NCBI GenBank assembly: GCA_036267635.1
Contig: DATAVR010000009.1
Span: forward strand, 1 to 64,000
Source: JADGRB01 sp036267635
GTDB taxonomy: Bacteria > Myxococcota_A > Polyangia > Fen-1088
Direction of reading: 5' to 3'
DNA length: 64,000 nucleotides
Shown: positions 25,840 through 34,122 of the stretch, one piece after another
How the letters are laid out: the number at the start of each line of letters is the position of its first letter
Position numbering within the stretch: position 1 is the first letter of the stretch
The notes under the pieces: generated by a model
What the model was told of the DNA's origin: nothing
Seen by the model: the letters and a program-made list of their open reading frames with translations, nothing else
Databases searched by the model: none
Translations under genes and position numbers: made by a program

Positions 25840-26586
25840 ATGGCCATCGCATCAGCAACGCTGGATTTCGATCCCTTCGGAAAGTTGATGAGGCCGGCTG
25901 TGCCGGCCGACGCTCCGATCATGGAGGCGCTCAGAGCGTGTCCACAGATGGAACGGGCGTCGGCGGAGGCGCTCCGGACGCTCGCGCGCGACGCCACTCT
26001 GCGGGCGCTCGGGCGGGGGGCGAACATCGCACCACAGGGCGGGCGCCTCGACGCCGCCGTCTTGGTGGTGCGCGGTAAGGTTCGGGCCGTCTGCCGCGCC
26101 GTCAACGGTCGGGAGATCTCGATGGAGGTGTTTCGCGCCGGCGATCTGATCGCCGACGGAGCGCTGGCGCCCGAGACGCCGCTGGCCCACGACTGGGAGG
26201 CGGTCGAGGCTTCGACACTCCTGATCATCTCCCGGGAGGCATTTCTCAGCTGCGTCCGGGCGACGCCCGATCTGGCGCTGGGGCTGGCGGCCGAGCTCGT
26301 CGCACGGCTCGAGCGGTCGAAGCAGCTCGCCACCGGTCTGGCTCTGGCGGGGGTTCAGGAGCGGGTCGTCTCGCGTCTGGTCGCCATCGGTCGCCAGGAC
26401 GGAACGTCCGGGCCCGATGGGCTCCTGATCCGGAATCGTCCCACGCAGCAGGATTTGGCCAACCAGATCGGGGCCTGCCGCGAGACGGTCTCGCGTACGG
26501 TTTCGGAGCTGGTCCGTCAGGGGCTGCTCACGCCGCGCGGGCGTTCGCTGCTGGTCAGCAAGCGGCTCGTCGAAAACGCCGCCTGA
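25840..26586 (+). CDS. Crp/Fnr-family transcriptional regulator
   Basis: A 248-residue regulator with a cyclic-nucleotide-binding-like beta barrel (about 30-145), a dimer helix (PDLALGLAAELVARLERSKQL) and a C-terminal winged helix (about 170-245). The recognition region is TQQDLANQIGACRETVSRTVSELVRQGLL. The barrel lacks the RxS-type cAMP contact typical of CRP, and there is no FNR-type Cys cluster, so the signal is unknown. A strong AAGGAGG precedes the ATG. The sigma-54-type promoter just upstream suggests it sits in a regulatory cascade. alr begins 89 bases downstream. Confidence 0.88.
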   Translation: MAIASATLDFDPFGKLMRPAVPADAPIMEALRACPQMERASAEALRTLARDATLRALGRGANIAPQGGRLDAAVLVVRGKVRAVCRAVNGREISMEVFRAGDLIADGALAPETPLAHDWEAVEASTLLIISREAFLSCVRATPDLALGLAAELVARLERSKQLATGLALAGVQERVVSRLVAIGRQDGTSGPDGLLIRNRPTQQDLANQIGACRETVSRTVSELVRQGLLTPRGRSLLVSKRLVENAA

Positions 26587-26674
26587 CCGCAACCGCGCTC
26601 GGCGCCCCGGCCGAGATTCGAAACGCACGGCAAGAATTGACGCTGCGTCGAGCGCGGGTGAAACTTTGTAGGGT

Positions 26675-27910
26675 TTGGCCAGCCAACCCAAAGTCGGTGG
26701 GGCTGCGGCAGAGGGGATCCGCGTCCCGTTTGCCGAAGTCGACATCCGCACCTCCATCCGCCCGACGGTCGCCGAGATCGATCTCGGCGCCGTGCAGCGC
26801 AACCTGGCGCGGGTCCGCCAGGCGGTCGGGCCCGGAGTGCGGATCTTCGGCGTGGTCAAGGCAGACGCCTACGGGCATGGAGCGGTTGCCGTGGCGCGGG
26901 CTCTGGAGCCGCTTTGCAACGCGCTCGCGGTCTCGCTGGTCGAAGAGGGGCTCGAGCTCCGCGCAGCGGGAATTCGCGCGCCCATTGTCGTGCTCGGCGC
27001 CTACTACAACCGGCATCAAGATGAGGTTCTCGGTGAGCGATTGACGCCGGTCGTCTACGACCGGGCCGATCTGGAGAAGTTCGCGGCGGCGGCTGCCCGC
27101 CGGAACCGCCCGGCGGAGGTTCACCTCAAGATCGACACCGGGATGAGCCGCCTGGGACTGCCGCCTGGAGATCTCGAGGCGACGTTGGCGCGTCTCTCCG
27201 CGCTCCCGGCGCTCCGGCTCTCTGGCCTCTGCACGCACTTTGCGTCGGCGGACCTGGCTGACGCCGGCACCACCGAAGTGGCTCTTGCCCAGTTCCAACG
27301 GGGGCTCGACCGCGCCGCGCAGCTCGGCTTTCACAACCTGGTCAACCATGCGGCCAACAGCGCGGCGGCCGTCCGCTTCCCCGCGGCGCGGCTCGACGCG
27401 GTCAGGCCCGGCCTCGCGCTCTACGGCGCGATGCCCTCGGAGATCGTCTCCCTGGTCGGCCTCGAAGGGGCACTGGCGCTTCGTACGCGGGTGATGGCGG
27501 TGCGTGACGTCGCTGTCGGCGCCGGGGTCAGCTATGGCGGGATCTGGCGCGCGGCACGCCCCTCGCGGGTGGCGACCCTGCCGATCGGCTATGCCGACGG
27601 CTACCCCCGCCACGTCAGCGGCGCCGCGGTCCTGCTCGGCGGACAGCGGGTCCCGATCGTCGGGGCGGTCTGCATGGACATGCTGATGATCGACGTGACC
27701 GACCTGCCGGCCTCCGCGCTGGATGGCCCGGTGACGTTGATCGGACGCGACGGCCGCCAGGAGATCACCGTCGACGATCTGGCGCGCTGGGCGGGGACCG
27801 TGAGCTACGAGATCCTGTGCGGGATCTCCAAACGGGTACCGCGCGTCCTGAAGGACGCCGCGGTGACCGTTTCTCCTGGACCGACGCGGCCGCCGACGGG
27901 CGGGCCATGA
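26675..27910 (+). CDS. alr: Alanine racemase
   Basis: A PLP enzyme that makes D-alanine for peptidoglycan. The PLP lysine is K62 in VVKADAYGHGAV; DTGMSRLGL and the catalytic Tyr in GVSYGGIW (near 287) are present, with a C-terminal beta domain that includes VGAVCMDMLMIDVTD. The only early start in frame is TTG at 26675, since a stop codon precedes it; the conserved core begins near residue 28, so a shorter form is possible. Its ATGA end overlaps the mlaE start, so alr probably shares a transcript with the lipid-transport genes. Confidence 0.92.
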   Translation: MASQPKVGGAAAEGIRVPFAEVDIRTSIRPTVAEIDLGAVQRNLARVRQAVGPGVRIFGVVKADAYGHGAVAVARALEPLCNALAVSLVEEGLELRAAGIRAPIVVLGAYYNRHQDEVLGERLTPVVYDRADLEKFAAAAARRNRPAEVHLKIDTGMSRLGLPPGDLEATLARLSALPALRLSGLCTHFASADLADAGTTEVALAQFQRGLDRAAQLGFHNLVNHAANSAAAVRFPAARLDAVRPGLALYGAMPSEIVSLVGLEGALALRTRVMAVRDVAVGAGVSYGGIWRAARPSRVATLPIGYADGYPRHVSGAAVLLGGQRVPIVGAVCMDMLMIDVTDLPASALDGPVTLIGRDGRQEITVDDLARWAGTVSYEILCGISKRVPRVLKDAAVTVSPGPTRPPTGGP

Positions 27911-28773
27911 CCGCCCCCTCCTCCGTGGACGGCGCGCCCGGCGAAGAGCCGGGGACGCGTTCCAAGACCGCAACAAAGATCGCCACCGCCTTGATCGAGG
28001 CAGCCGTCGCGCCCGTGCGTTCGATGCTGACCTACGCGGGCGATCGCACCCTGCTGCTCTCGAGCGCGGTGGCTGGCCTCTTTCGCAAGCCGTTCCGATT
28101 GCGGCTGTTTCTGGAGCAGATGGACTTCGTCGGGGTGGGGTCGCTCCCCATCATCTGTCTGGTCGGCCTGTTTTCGGGGGCGGTCTCGGCCCAGCAGGCG
28201 ATCGCCGCCTTGCGCATCTTCAATCAGGAGCGGTTCGTCGGGGCGACCGTGGGGATCTCGCTGGCGCAGGAGCTGGCACCGGTGTTCACGGCGCTCATGA
28301 TCACCGCGCGCGCCGGCTCGGGCATGGCCACCGAGCTCGGCTCGATGCGCATCACCGAGCAGATCGACGCGCTCACCACCTTCGCCGTCGATCCGATCCA
28401 GTACCTCGTGACGCCGCGGATCGTGGCCACGGTCTTGATGATGCCGGTCATGACGATGGTCTTCAACATCGTGGGCCTGTTGGGGGCCTACGCCTATTCG
28501 ATCTACTTCGAGCACATCGATCTCGGTCAATTCATCCAGCAGTTCACCTACTGGACCGACCCCAAGGACTACATGATCGGGATGACGAAGGCGGCGGTCT
28601 TCGGCGTGACGCTCTCGGTGGCCGCCTGCTATCAGGGGTTCCACGTCCGCGGCGGCGCGAAGGAGGTGGGGCTTGCCACGACGAGGGCTGTGGTTGCAGG
28701 CTCCGTGTCGGTTCTGGTGTCCGACTACTTTCTGATCGATATCTTCCACATCCTTTGGCCCTATCAATCTTGA
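27907..28773 (+). CDS. mlaE: MlaE-family ABC transporter permease
   Basis: A 288-residue integral membrane protein with five to six helices. It carries the MlaE core: FSGAVSAQQA, GISLAQELAPVFTALMITARAGSGMATELGSM and the EQIDAL cytoplasmic segment. With the following ATPase and MCE protein it would form the inner-membrane complex for retrograde or anterograde phospholipid transport. The ATG at 27907 overlaps the alr stop by four bases, and its own stop overlaps the next start (TTGA), so the genes are translationally coupled. Confidence 0.92.
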   Translation: MTAPSSVDGAPGEEPGTRSKTATKIATALIEAAVAPVRSMLTYAGDRTLLLSSAVAGLFRKPFRLRLFLEQMDFVGVGSLPIICLVGLFSGAVSAQQAIAALRIFNQERFVGATVGISLAQELAPVFTALMITARAGSGMATELGSMRITEQIDALTTFAVDPIQYLVTPRIVATVLMMPVMTMVFNIVGLLGAYAYSIYFEHIDLGQFIQQFTYWTDPKDYMIGMTKAAVFGVTLSVAACYQGFHVRGGAKEVGLATTRAVVAGSVSVLVSDYFLIDIFHILWPYQS

Positions 28774-29624
28774 GTCCGCAAAACGCCAATCCGCCCGCCG
28801 TCGTCGATCCGTCCGCGGGCGGCGGCGCCCTCGCGGTGCGAGATGAGCGCTGGCAGATCCGAGTGCGCGGGCTGCACAAGAGCTTTCCCCCGCAGCACGT
28901 GCTTCGCGGCGTCGATCTCGACATCGAGCGTGGCCGGACGAACATCATCATCGGCGGTTCCGGACAGGGGAAGTCGGTGCTGATGAAGCATCTCATGGGG
29001 TTGCTCAAGCCCGACGCCGGCCAGATCTGGGTCGACGGCGTCGACGTCGTGCCGTTCGGCGATCAGGAGATGGGGAAGCTGCGACGAAAGTACGGGATGG
29101 TGTTCCAGTATGCGGCGCTGTTCGACTCCATGAACGTCGTCGAGAACATCGCCTTCCCGTTGCTCGAGCGATACCACCTTCCGAAGTCCGAAGTGATGGA
29201 GCGGGTCCGCGACCTGCTGAAGCGCCTCGATCTGGAGAACGTCGGCGGCATCGAGCAGAAGTTTCCGCCCGAGCTCTCCGGCGGACAGCGCAAACGGGTC
29301 GGGCTGGCCCGGGCGCTCATCGACCGGCCGGAGATCCTGCTCTATGACGAGCCGACGACCGGTCTCGACCCGGTGGCCACCAAGAACGTCGACGAGATGA
29401 TTCGCCGCACCGCCGACGAGTTCGGCGTCACCTCGGTGGTCATCTCGCACGACATGGCCTCGACGTTCCGGATCGGCGATCGCATCTCGATGCTCGCCGG
29501 CGGGAAGATCATCGTGAGCGGCACGCCGGAGGAGGTGCTGCAGAGCCAGCTCCCGCCGTTGCGCGAGTTCGTGGAGATGTCGGGCCTCGTCGCGCCGGGC
29601 TCCGGATCGGGGGCACAGGCGTGA
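28770..29624 (+). CDS. mlaF: MlaF-family ABC transporter ATP-binding protein
   Basis: A 284-residue ABC ATPase. Walker A is GGSGQGKS (62-69), the signature is LSGGQRKR near 169, Walker B with ILLYDEPTTGLDP near 190 and the switch His in VISHDM near 225. I start it at TTG 28770, which overlaps the mlaE stop, because no ATG or GTG lies before the conserved domain other than GTG codons near residue 23; the exact start is uncertain. It pairs with the neighbouring permease to energise lipid transport. Confidence 0.9.
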   Translation: MSPQNANPPAVVDPSAGGGALAVRDERWQIRVRGLHKSFPPQHVLRGVDLDIERGRTNIIIGGSGQGKSVLMKHLMGLLKPDAGQIWVDGVDVVPFGDQEMGKLRRKYGMVFQYAALFDSMNVVENIAFPLLERYHLPKSEVMERVRDLLKRLDLENVGGIEQKFPPELSGGQRKRVGLARALIDRPEILLYDEPTTGLDPVATKNVDEMIRRTADEFGVTSVVISHDMASTFRIGDRISMLAGGKIIVSGTPEEVLQSQLPPLREFVEMSGLVAPGSGSGAQA

Positions 29625-31165
29625 GGCGAAGCTGGGCATCGCTGACGGTCGGTCTGCTGGTGATCGTCGTCGGCCTGATCAGCTACAAGCTGATCCGGAT
29701 GACCTCGGAGCACAACTCGGGCTCGACCGGGATCTCGGTCTGGGGGCTGTTCCGCGACGCCTCGGGGCTGTTCGAAAAGTCGCGCGTTCAGACCGCCGGT
29801 ATTTCGGTGGGGGAGATCGGCAAGCGCGAGCTCGATCCGAACGTCCCCAAGGCCCGGATCACCATCCGGATGCTTCCCGGCGTCACGCTCTACGAGAACG
29901 CGGTGGTGTCGAAGAAGTCGGCTTCGCTGCTCGGCGAGTACTACCTGGAGATCGATCCGGGGACGCCGATCGGCATCGTCAAGGGGGAACGGCGCCCGAT
30001 GCGCGTGCTCAAGGACGGCGACCAGATCATGAACGTCCGCGAGCCGACGGCGATGGGCGACATCATGGACGACGTGGGGACGCTGCTGCCGATCCTGCAC
30101 GACATCCTGGAGGACGTGCGCAAGCTGACCTCGGGGACCATCACCGACATCGCCGACAACATCAACAAGCTGATCGAGAGCAACTCCGACACCCTCGGGC
30201 GGCTGCTCGAACGGGTCGACACCATCGCCGCCAACGTCGAGGGGGTGACCTCCACCGAGGCGGGCGACGTCAAGGCTTCGATCAAGAACGTCCGGGAGAT
30301 CACCGATTCGATCAAGTCGCTCGTCGGGACCACGCAGGGGCAGATCGCCGGGACGGGCAACAAGATGCAGGGCTCGATCGATCGCCTTCAGAACACTCTC
30401 GACAACCTCGACAAGTCGATGAAGAACATCGAGGCGATCACCGAACGGATCGACAAGGGCGAGGGGACCGTCGGGCACATCCTCAACGACGACACGATCG
30501 CACGCAACGTCGAGGACATCACCGAGAACGCCAGCGGCTTCGTCCGCGGCATCACCAAGCTGCAGACCATCGTGGGTTTGCGCACCGAGTACAACATCCT
30601 CTCCCACACGCTGAAGAACTACCTCTCGGTCCAGCTGATGCCCCGGCCGGACAAGTTCTACCTGATCGAGCTCATCGAGGACCCGCGCGGCTATTCGAAC
30701 ACCGTCACCACCTCGGTGACGAGCTCGGTGACCGGGGTGAACAACGCGACGACAGTCACCACCTCGGACGCCCTCCGGTTCTCGTTGATGTTCGGCAAGC
30801 GGGTGAGCTTCGGAGGAGCGACCATTGCCGGGCGCTTCGGCATCAAGGAGTCGACGGGCGGGGTGGGTGGCGATCTCTACCTGTTTGACGATCGGCTCAG
30901 CCTGTCGGTCGACCTGTTCGGCTTCGCGCAGTCGACGGTCGGTCTGAATCCGCGCTTGAAGGCCAGCCTCGGCTGGGAGATCTGGAACCGGACGGCCTAC
31001 CTGGTCGCTGGCGCCGACGATCTCCTCAATTACCACCGCGGCGAGGCCGGGACGGGCGGGGGCTTCGACTGGTTCGTGGGCGGGATGCTCAGGTTCAACG
31101 ACGAAGATCTGAAGTCACTGCTGGTGGTCGGCGGCGGGGCCGCCGCCGGGTCGGCGTCCAAGTAA
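29621..31165 (+). CDS. mlaD: MlaD-type MCE protein with beta-rich, barrel-like C-terminus
   Basis: A 514-residue protein starting at GTG 29621, overlapping the mlaF stop. One N-terminal membrane helix (7-24) is followed by a single MCE domain (about 35-125: FEKSRVQTAGISVGEI and LLGEYYLEIDPGTP). A long helical region (about 145-310) with IADNINKL and MKNIEAITERIDKGEGTVGHILNDD follows. The last 190 residues are alternating amphipathic strands (ALRFSLMFGKRVSF, DLYLFDDRLSLSVDLFGF, FDWFVGGMLRF), unlike the 180-residue E. coli MlaD. This suggests a channel from inner membrane toward the outer membrane; the barrel is inferred. Confidence 0.85.
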   Translation: MRRSWASLTVGLLVIVVGLISYKLIRMTSEHNSGSTGISVWGLFRDASGLFEKSRVQTAGISVGEIGKRELDPNVPKARITIRMLPGVTLYENAVVSKKSASLLGEYYLEIDPGTPIGIVKGERRPMRVLKDGDQIMNVREPTAMGDIMDDVGTLLPILHDILEDVRKLTSGTITDIADNINKLIESNSDTLGRLLERVDTIAANVEGVTSTEAGDVKASIKNVREITDSIKSLVGTTQGQIAGTGNKMQGSIDRLQNTLDNLDKSMKNIEAITERIDKGEGTVGHILNDDTIARNVEDITENASGFVRGITKLQTIVGLRTEYNILSHTLKNYLSVQLMPRPDKFYLIELIEDPRGYSNTVTTSVTSSVTGVNNATTVTTSDALRFSLMFGKRVSFGGATIAGRFGIKESTGGVGGDLYLFDDRLSLSVDLFGFAQSTVGLNPRLKASLGWEIWNRTAYLVAGADDLLNYHRGEAGTGGGFDWFVGGMLRFNDEDLKSLLVVGGGAAAGSASK

Positions 31166-31221
31166 GCTCGAAGTAAGCCCGACCGCAGCGGGGTGGGAAC
31201 GCACCGCGCCGAGTCGCCGGC

Positions 31222-31249
31222 TTGACTCCGGGGGCCTCCTTCCTATAGT
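31222..31249 (+). promoter_or_regulatory. Sigma-70-type promoter of the fatty-acid operon
   Basis: TTGACT (31222-31227) and TATAGT (31244-31249) match the -35 and -10 consensus at five of six positions each, with a 16-base spacer. Transcription would start near 31256, just at a palindromic leader and 37 bases before the yceD start. It would drive yceD-rpmF-plsX-fabHDG and perhaps acpP-fabF. Confidence 0.65.
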
Positions 31250-31255
31250 AACTGA

Positions 31256-31276
31256 CCTTTTCGGCCACCGAAAAGG
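31256..31276 (+). promoter_or_regulatory. Palindrome at the start of the fab operon leader
   Basis: Arms CCTTTTCGG and CCGAAAAGG flank CCA, a perfect 9-bp inverted repeat beginning at the expected transcript start. It could be an operator placed over +1 or a stable 5' hairpin. No T-run follows, so it is not a terminator. No FapR or FabR-type consensus was recognised. Confidence 0.5.
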
Positions 31277-31292
31277 TGGCAGCTCGTCAAAA

Positions 31293-31817
31293 ATGCGGTT
31301 TAAAATCAATGAGATCGGAGCCGAGGGGCTCCCTCTGAAGGTGGCGGTGACCGCCGAATGGATGGCTGCCGCCTGCCCCGATCTCGATGCGCGTCCCGGG
31401 ACGAAGGGTCTGGCCCTCGTCGGGCGGATCGAAAAAATGGGCGAGGACTACCTCCTGCGCGCCAATCTGAAGGGGGAGATCGAGACGACCTGTGCGCGCT
31501 GCCTCGAGTTGGCGCAGGTTCCGGTGAACGTGCCGCTGGCGGTCACCTTTGTCCCGGCCGAGGCCAACAAGACGGACGACGACGAGGACCCGGACGTGAT
31601 CGCCTTTCTCGGCAACGAGATCGATGTCGGCGACGAGATCCGCGACGAGATCCTGTTGACGCTCCCGATCAACCCGCTTTGCAAGGAGTCTTGCCGCGGG
31701 CTCTGCACGGTCTGCGGCGGCAACCGTAACCTCGCGGCTTGCGCCTGCAAGACCGATGATGCCAAGGCGGGCGCGTTCGCTGCGCTCGGCAAGCTGAAAC
31801 TTTCCAACTCACAGTAG
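31293..31817 (+). CDS. yceD: DUF177 (YceD) protein
   Basis: A 174-residue protein of the YceD family, which in many bacteria sits just before rpmF and in some is linked to 23S rRNA maturation. The family signature is visible: ETTCARCLE near 64 and NPLCKESCRGLCTVCGGNRN near 130-150, whose cysteines could bind a metal. An acidic stretch (DDDEDPDVIAF) lies between. It is the first gene after the promoter at 31222, and rpmF follows after 23 bases, the usual order. Confidence 0.88.
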   Translation: MRFKINEIGAEGLPLKVAVTAEWMAAACPDLDARPGTKGLALVGRIEKMGEDYLLRANLKGEIETTCARCLELAQVPVNVPLAVTFVPAEANKTDDDEDPDVIAFLGNEIDVGDEIRDEILLTLPINPLCKESCRGLCTVCGGNRNLAACACKTDDAKAGAFAALGKLKLSNSQ

Positions 31818-31840
31818 GCACACTAGAAAGGGTTCGACCA

Positions 31841-32035
31841 ATGGCCGTTCCGAAGAGAAGACAGTCCAAGTCCCGCTCCGCGATCCGGCGCGCGCAGGTG
31901 ATGAAGAAGCCGGTTCCGAACTTCGTTCCCTGCCCGCGTTGCGGAGAGCCGAAGCGCACGCACCGGATGTGCGCGGGGTGCGGCTATTATCGCGACCGGC
32001 TGGTGATCGAGCCGAAGGAAGAAGAGCAGGCTTGA
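31841..32035 (+). CDS. rpmF: Ribosomal protein bL32
   Basis: A 64-residue large-subunit protein with the canonical start AVPKRRQSKSR and a zinc ribbon formed by CPRCG and CAGCGYY, so this is the zinc-binding (C+) form. The ATG is preceded by an AAAGG-type site. It lies between yceD and plsX as in many proteobacteria, which ties ribosome and membrane-lipid production. Confidence 0.97.
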   Translation: MAVPKRRQSKSRSAIRRAQVMKKPVPNFVPCPRCGEPKRTHRMCAGCGYYRDRLVIEPKEEEQA

Positions 32036-32069
32036 GTCCGGAAGCGGGCGGCTGAGGCCCCCCACGAAC

Positions 32070-33134
32070 ATGCCGCGCATTGCCGTCGACGCCATGGGCT
32101 CCGACGCCGCGCCTCGCGTTGAGATCGAGGGCGTCGTGGCCGCCGTGCGCGCGCGTGGCATCGACGTCGTGCTGGTCGGCGACGAGACGCGCCTGCGGGC
32201 CGAGCTCAAGGCGATGGGGGCCGGAGGGGCGGCCATTGCGGTACGGCACGCGCCCGACGTGATCACCATGGACGACGCGCCGTCGATGGCGGTGAAACAG
32301 AAAAAGAAGTCGTCGATGCGGGTCTGCTTCGATCTGGTCAAGGCGGGCGAGGCCGACGCGGTCGTCTCGGCCGGCAACTCGGGCGCGATGATGGCCTGCG
32401 GACTGTTCGTGCTGGGGCGACTGCCCGGCGTCGAGCGGCCGGCCATCGTGACCACCTTTCCGACGCGCGCCGGCGAGTGCGCTCTCCTCGACATGGGGGC
32501 CAACGTCGATCCCAAGCCGGCCATGCTGGCGCAGTTCGGCGTGCTGGGGTCGGTCTACGCGCGGCTCCTGCACGGCAAGGCGCGTCCCAAGGTCGGCCTG
32601 CTCTCGAACGGGTCCGAGGAGCACAAGGGGACGCCGCTCACGCGCGAGGCGCATCAGATCCTGGCGCGCGTCCCGGCGGGCAACGCCGACTTCAGCTACG
32701 TCGGTTACGTCGAAGGGCGCGACATCTTCGAGGGGCAGGTCGACGTGGTCGTGACGGACGGGTTCACCGGCAACGTCCTGCTCAAGTGTGTCGAGGGGGC
32801 GGCGGAGACGATGCTGGGGATCGTCAAGGAAGAGGTTTCGCGCTCCGGCATCCTGGCCAAGCTCGGCGCGGCGCTGATGACAGGGGCGCTCAAGCGCCTG
32901 CGCAAGCGGACCGACTACGCCGAGCATGGCGGCGCGCCGCTCTTGGGCGTCGACGGCGTCGCGCTCATCTGCCACGGCGGATCGAACGCCACCGCCATGC
33001 AAAATGCCGTCTACGTCGCCGATCGGTTCGCGCAGCTCGGCCTCGGCAAGGAGCTTTCGGCGGCGATCGCGCGCCATGCGTTCCTGTCGGAGGCCGCCGC
33101 TTCGCCCGCGCCGGGCGCGGAGGCGATCTCGTGA
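32070..33134 (+). CDS. plsX: Phosphate acyltransferase PlsX
   Basis: PlsX makes acyl-phosphate from acyl-ACP, the first step of phospholipid synthesis in the PlsX/Y pathway. The 354-residue protein shows the family blocks IAVDAMGSDAAP at the start, SAGNSGAMMACG near 95, LDMGANVDPKP near 143 and VTDGFTGNVLLK near 228. Length is normal. The stop overlaps the GTG start of fabH, so the two are coupled. Confidence 0.95.
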   Translation: MPRIAVDAMGSDAAPRVEIEGVVAAVRARGIDVVLVGDETRLRAELKAMGAGGAAIAVRHAPDVITMDDAPSMAVKQKKKSSMRVCFDLVKAGEADAVVSAGNSGAMMACGLFVLGRLPGVERPAIVTTFPTRAGECALLDMGANVDPKPAMLAQFGVLGSVYARLLHGKARPKVGLLSNGSEEHKGTPLTREAHQILARVPAGNADFSYVGYVEGRDIFEGQVDVVVTDGFTGNVLLKCVEGAAETMLGIVKEEVSRSGILAKLGAALMTGALKRLRKRTDYAEHGGAPLLGVDGVALICHGGSNATAMQNAVYVADRFAQLGLGKELSAAIARHAFLSEAAASPAPGAEAIS

Positions 33135-34120
33135 TCAAGAGCCGCATCGTCGGGACCGGGCGGGCGGTTCCGCCCAAGGTGCTGACCAACGAGGATCTTT
33201 CGCGCATGGTCGACACCTCGGACGCCTGGATCGTCGAGCGCACCGGCATCCGCGAACGCCACATCCTCGATCCTTCCCAGGCGGCCAGCGATCTGGCCGC
33301 CGCGGCGGGGCAGCAGGCCTGCCGCAAGGCGGGCGTCGATCCGTCGGCCGTCGATTGCATCATCGTCGGGACCGTCACCGGCGACTGTCCGTTCCCCGCC
33401 ACCGCCACCTTCGTGCAGAAGAAGCTGGGCGCGCCGGCCGGGGGCTGCGCCTTCGATCTCTCGGCCGCCTGCGCCGGATTTCTCTACGGGATCTCGATCG
33501 CCGACGCCTTCATTCGGGTCGGGCAGTTCAAGCACGTCCTGGTGATCGGCGTCGAGGTCCTGTCGCGCATCATCGACTGGACCGATCGCTCGACCTGCGT
33601 GCTGTTCGGCGACGCGGCGGGCGCCGTGTTGATGACGGCGGGCGACGAGCAGTCCTCGGGGCGCCTGCTTTCGACCCACCTCTTCGCCGACGGGAACCTG
33701 GCCGAGATCCTCTGGCAGCCGGTCGGTGGCAGTCGGGAGCCGGTCACGCCGGAGGCGGTGGCGCAGAGACGCCAGTTCGTGCAGATGAACGGGCGCGAGG
33801 TCTACAAGCACGCCGTCCGAAACATGGCGGCCTGTGCGCGGACCGCGCTCGAGGCCAACGGTTTTTCGGCCGCCGACGTGGCCTGGGTGGTCGCCCACCA
33901 GGCGAACCTCCGCATCCTCGAAGGGGTCTCGGAGCGGGTCGGCATTCCGATGTCGCGCTTCTTCACCAACGTGGATCGCTACGGCAACACCTCGTCGGCG
34001 TCGGTGCCGACGGCGCTCGACGAGGCCGTCGAGCAGGGGAAGCTGCGGCCGGGCGATCTGGTGCTCTTCGCGGCGCTGGGCGGAGGGCTGGCCTGGGCCT
34101 CGGCGGCGGTGAGGTGGTGA
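33131..34120 (+). CDS. fabH: Beta-ketoacyl-ACP synthase III (FabH)
   Basis: FabH condenses acetyl-CoA with malonyl-ACP to start fatty-acid synthesis. The 329-residue enzyme starts at GTG 33131 inside the plsX stop. The nucleophile is Cys114 in SAACAGFLYG; the His in VVAHQANLRI (near 256) and the Asn in YGNTSSAS (near 286) complete the triad. The order plsX-fabH-fabD-fabG-acpP-fabF is the classical fab cluster. Confidence 0.95.
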   Translation: MIKSRIVGTGRAVPPKVLTNEDLSRMVDTSDAWIVERTGIRERHILDPSQAASDLAAAAGQQACRKAGVDPSAVDCIIVGTVTGDCPFPATATFVQKKLGAPAGGCAFDLSAACAGFLYGISIADAFIRVGQFKHVLVIGVEVLSRIIDWTDRSTCVLFGDAAGAVLMTAGDEQSSGRLLSTHLFADGNLAEILWQPVGGSREPVTPEAVAQRRQFVQMNGREVYKHAVRNMAACARTALEANGFSAADVAWVVAHQANLRILEGVSERVGIPMSRFFTNVDRYGNTSSASVPTALDEAVEQGKLRPGDLVLFAALGGGLAWASAAVRW

Positions 34121-34122
34121 GC

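Noticed and set aside
26637..26674. TTGACG before alr as a promoter
   Set aside because: No acceptable -10 at 16-18 bases; the alr start itself is uncertain.
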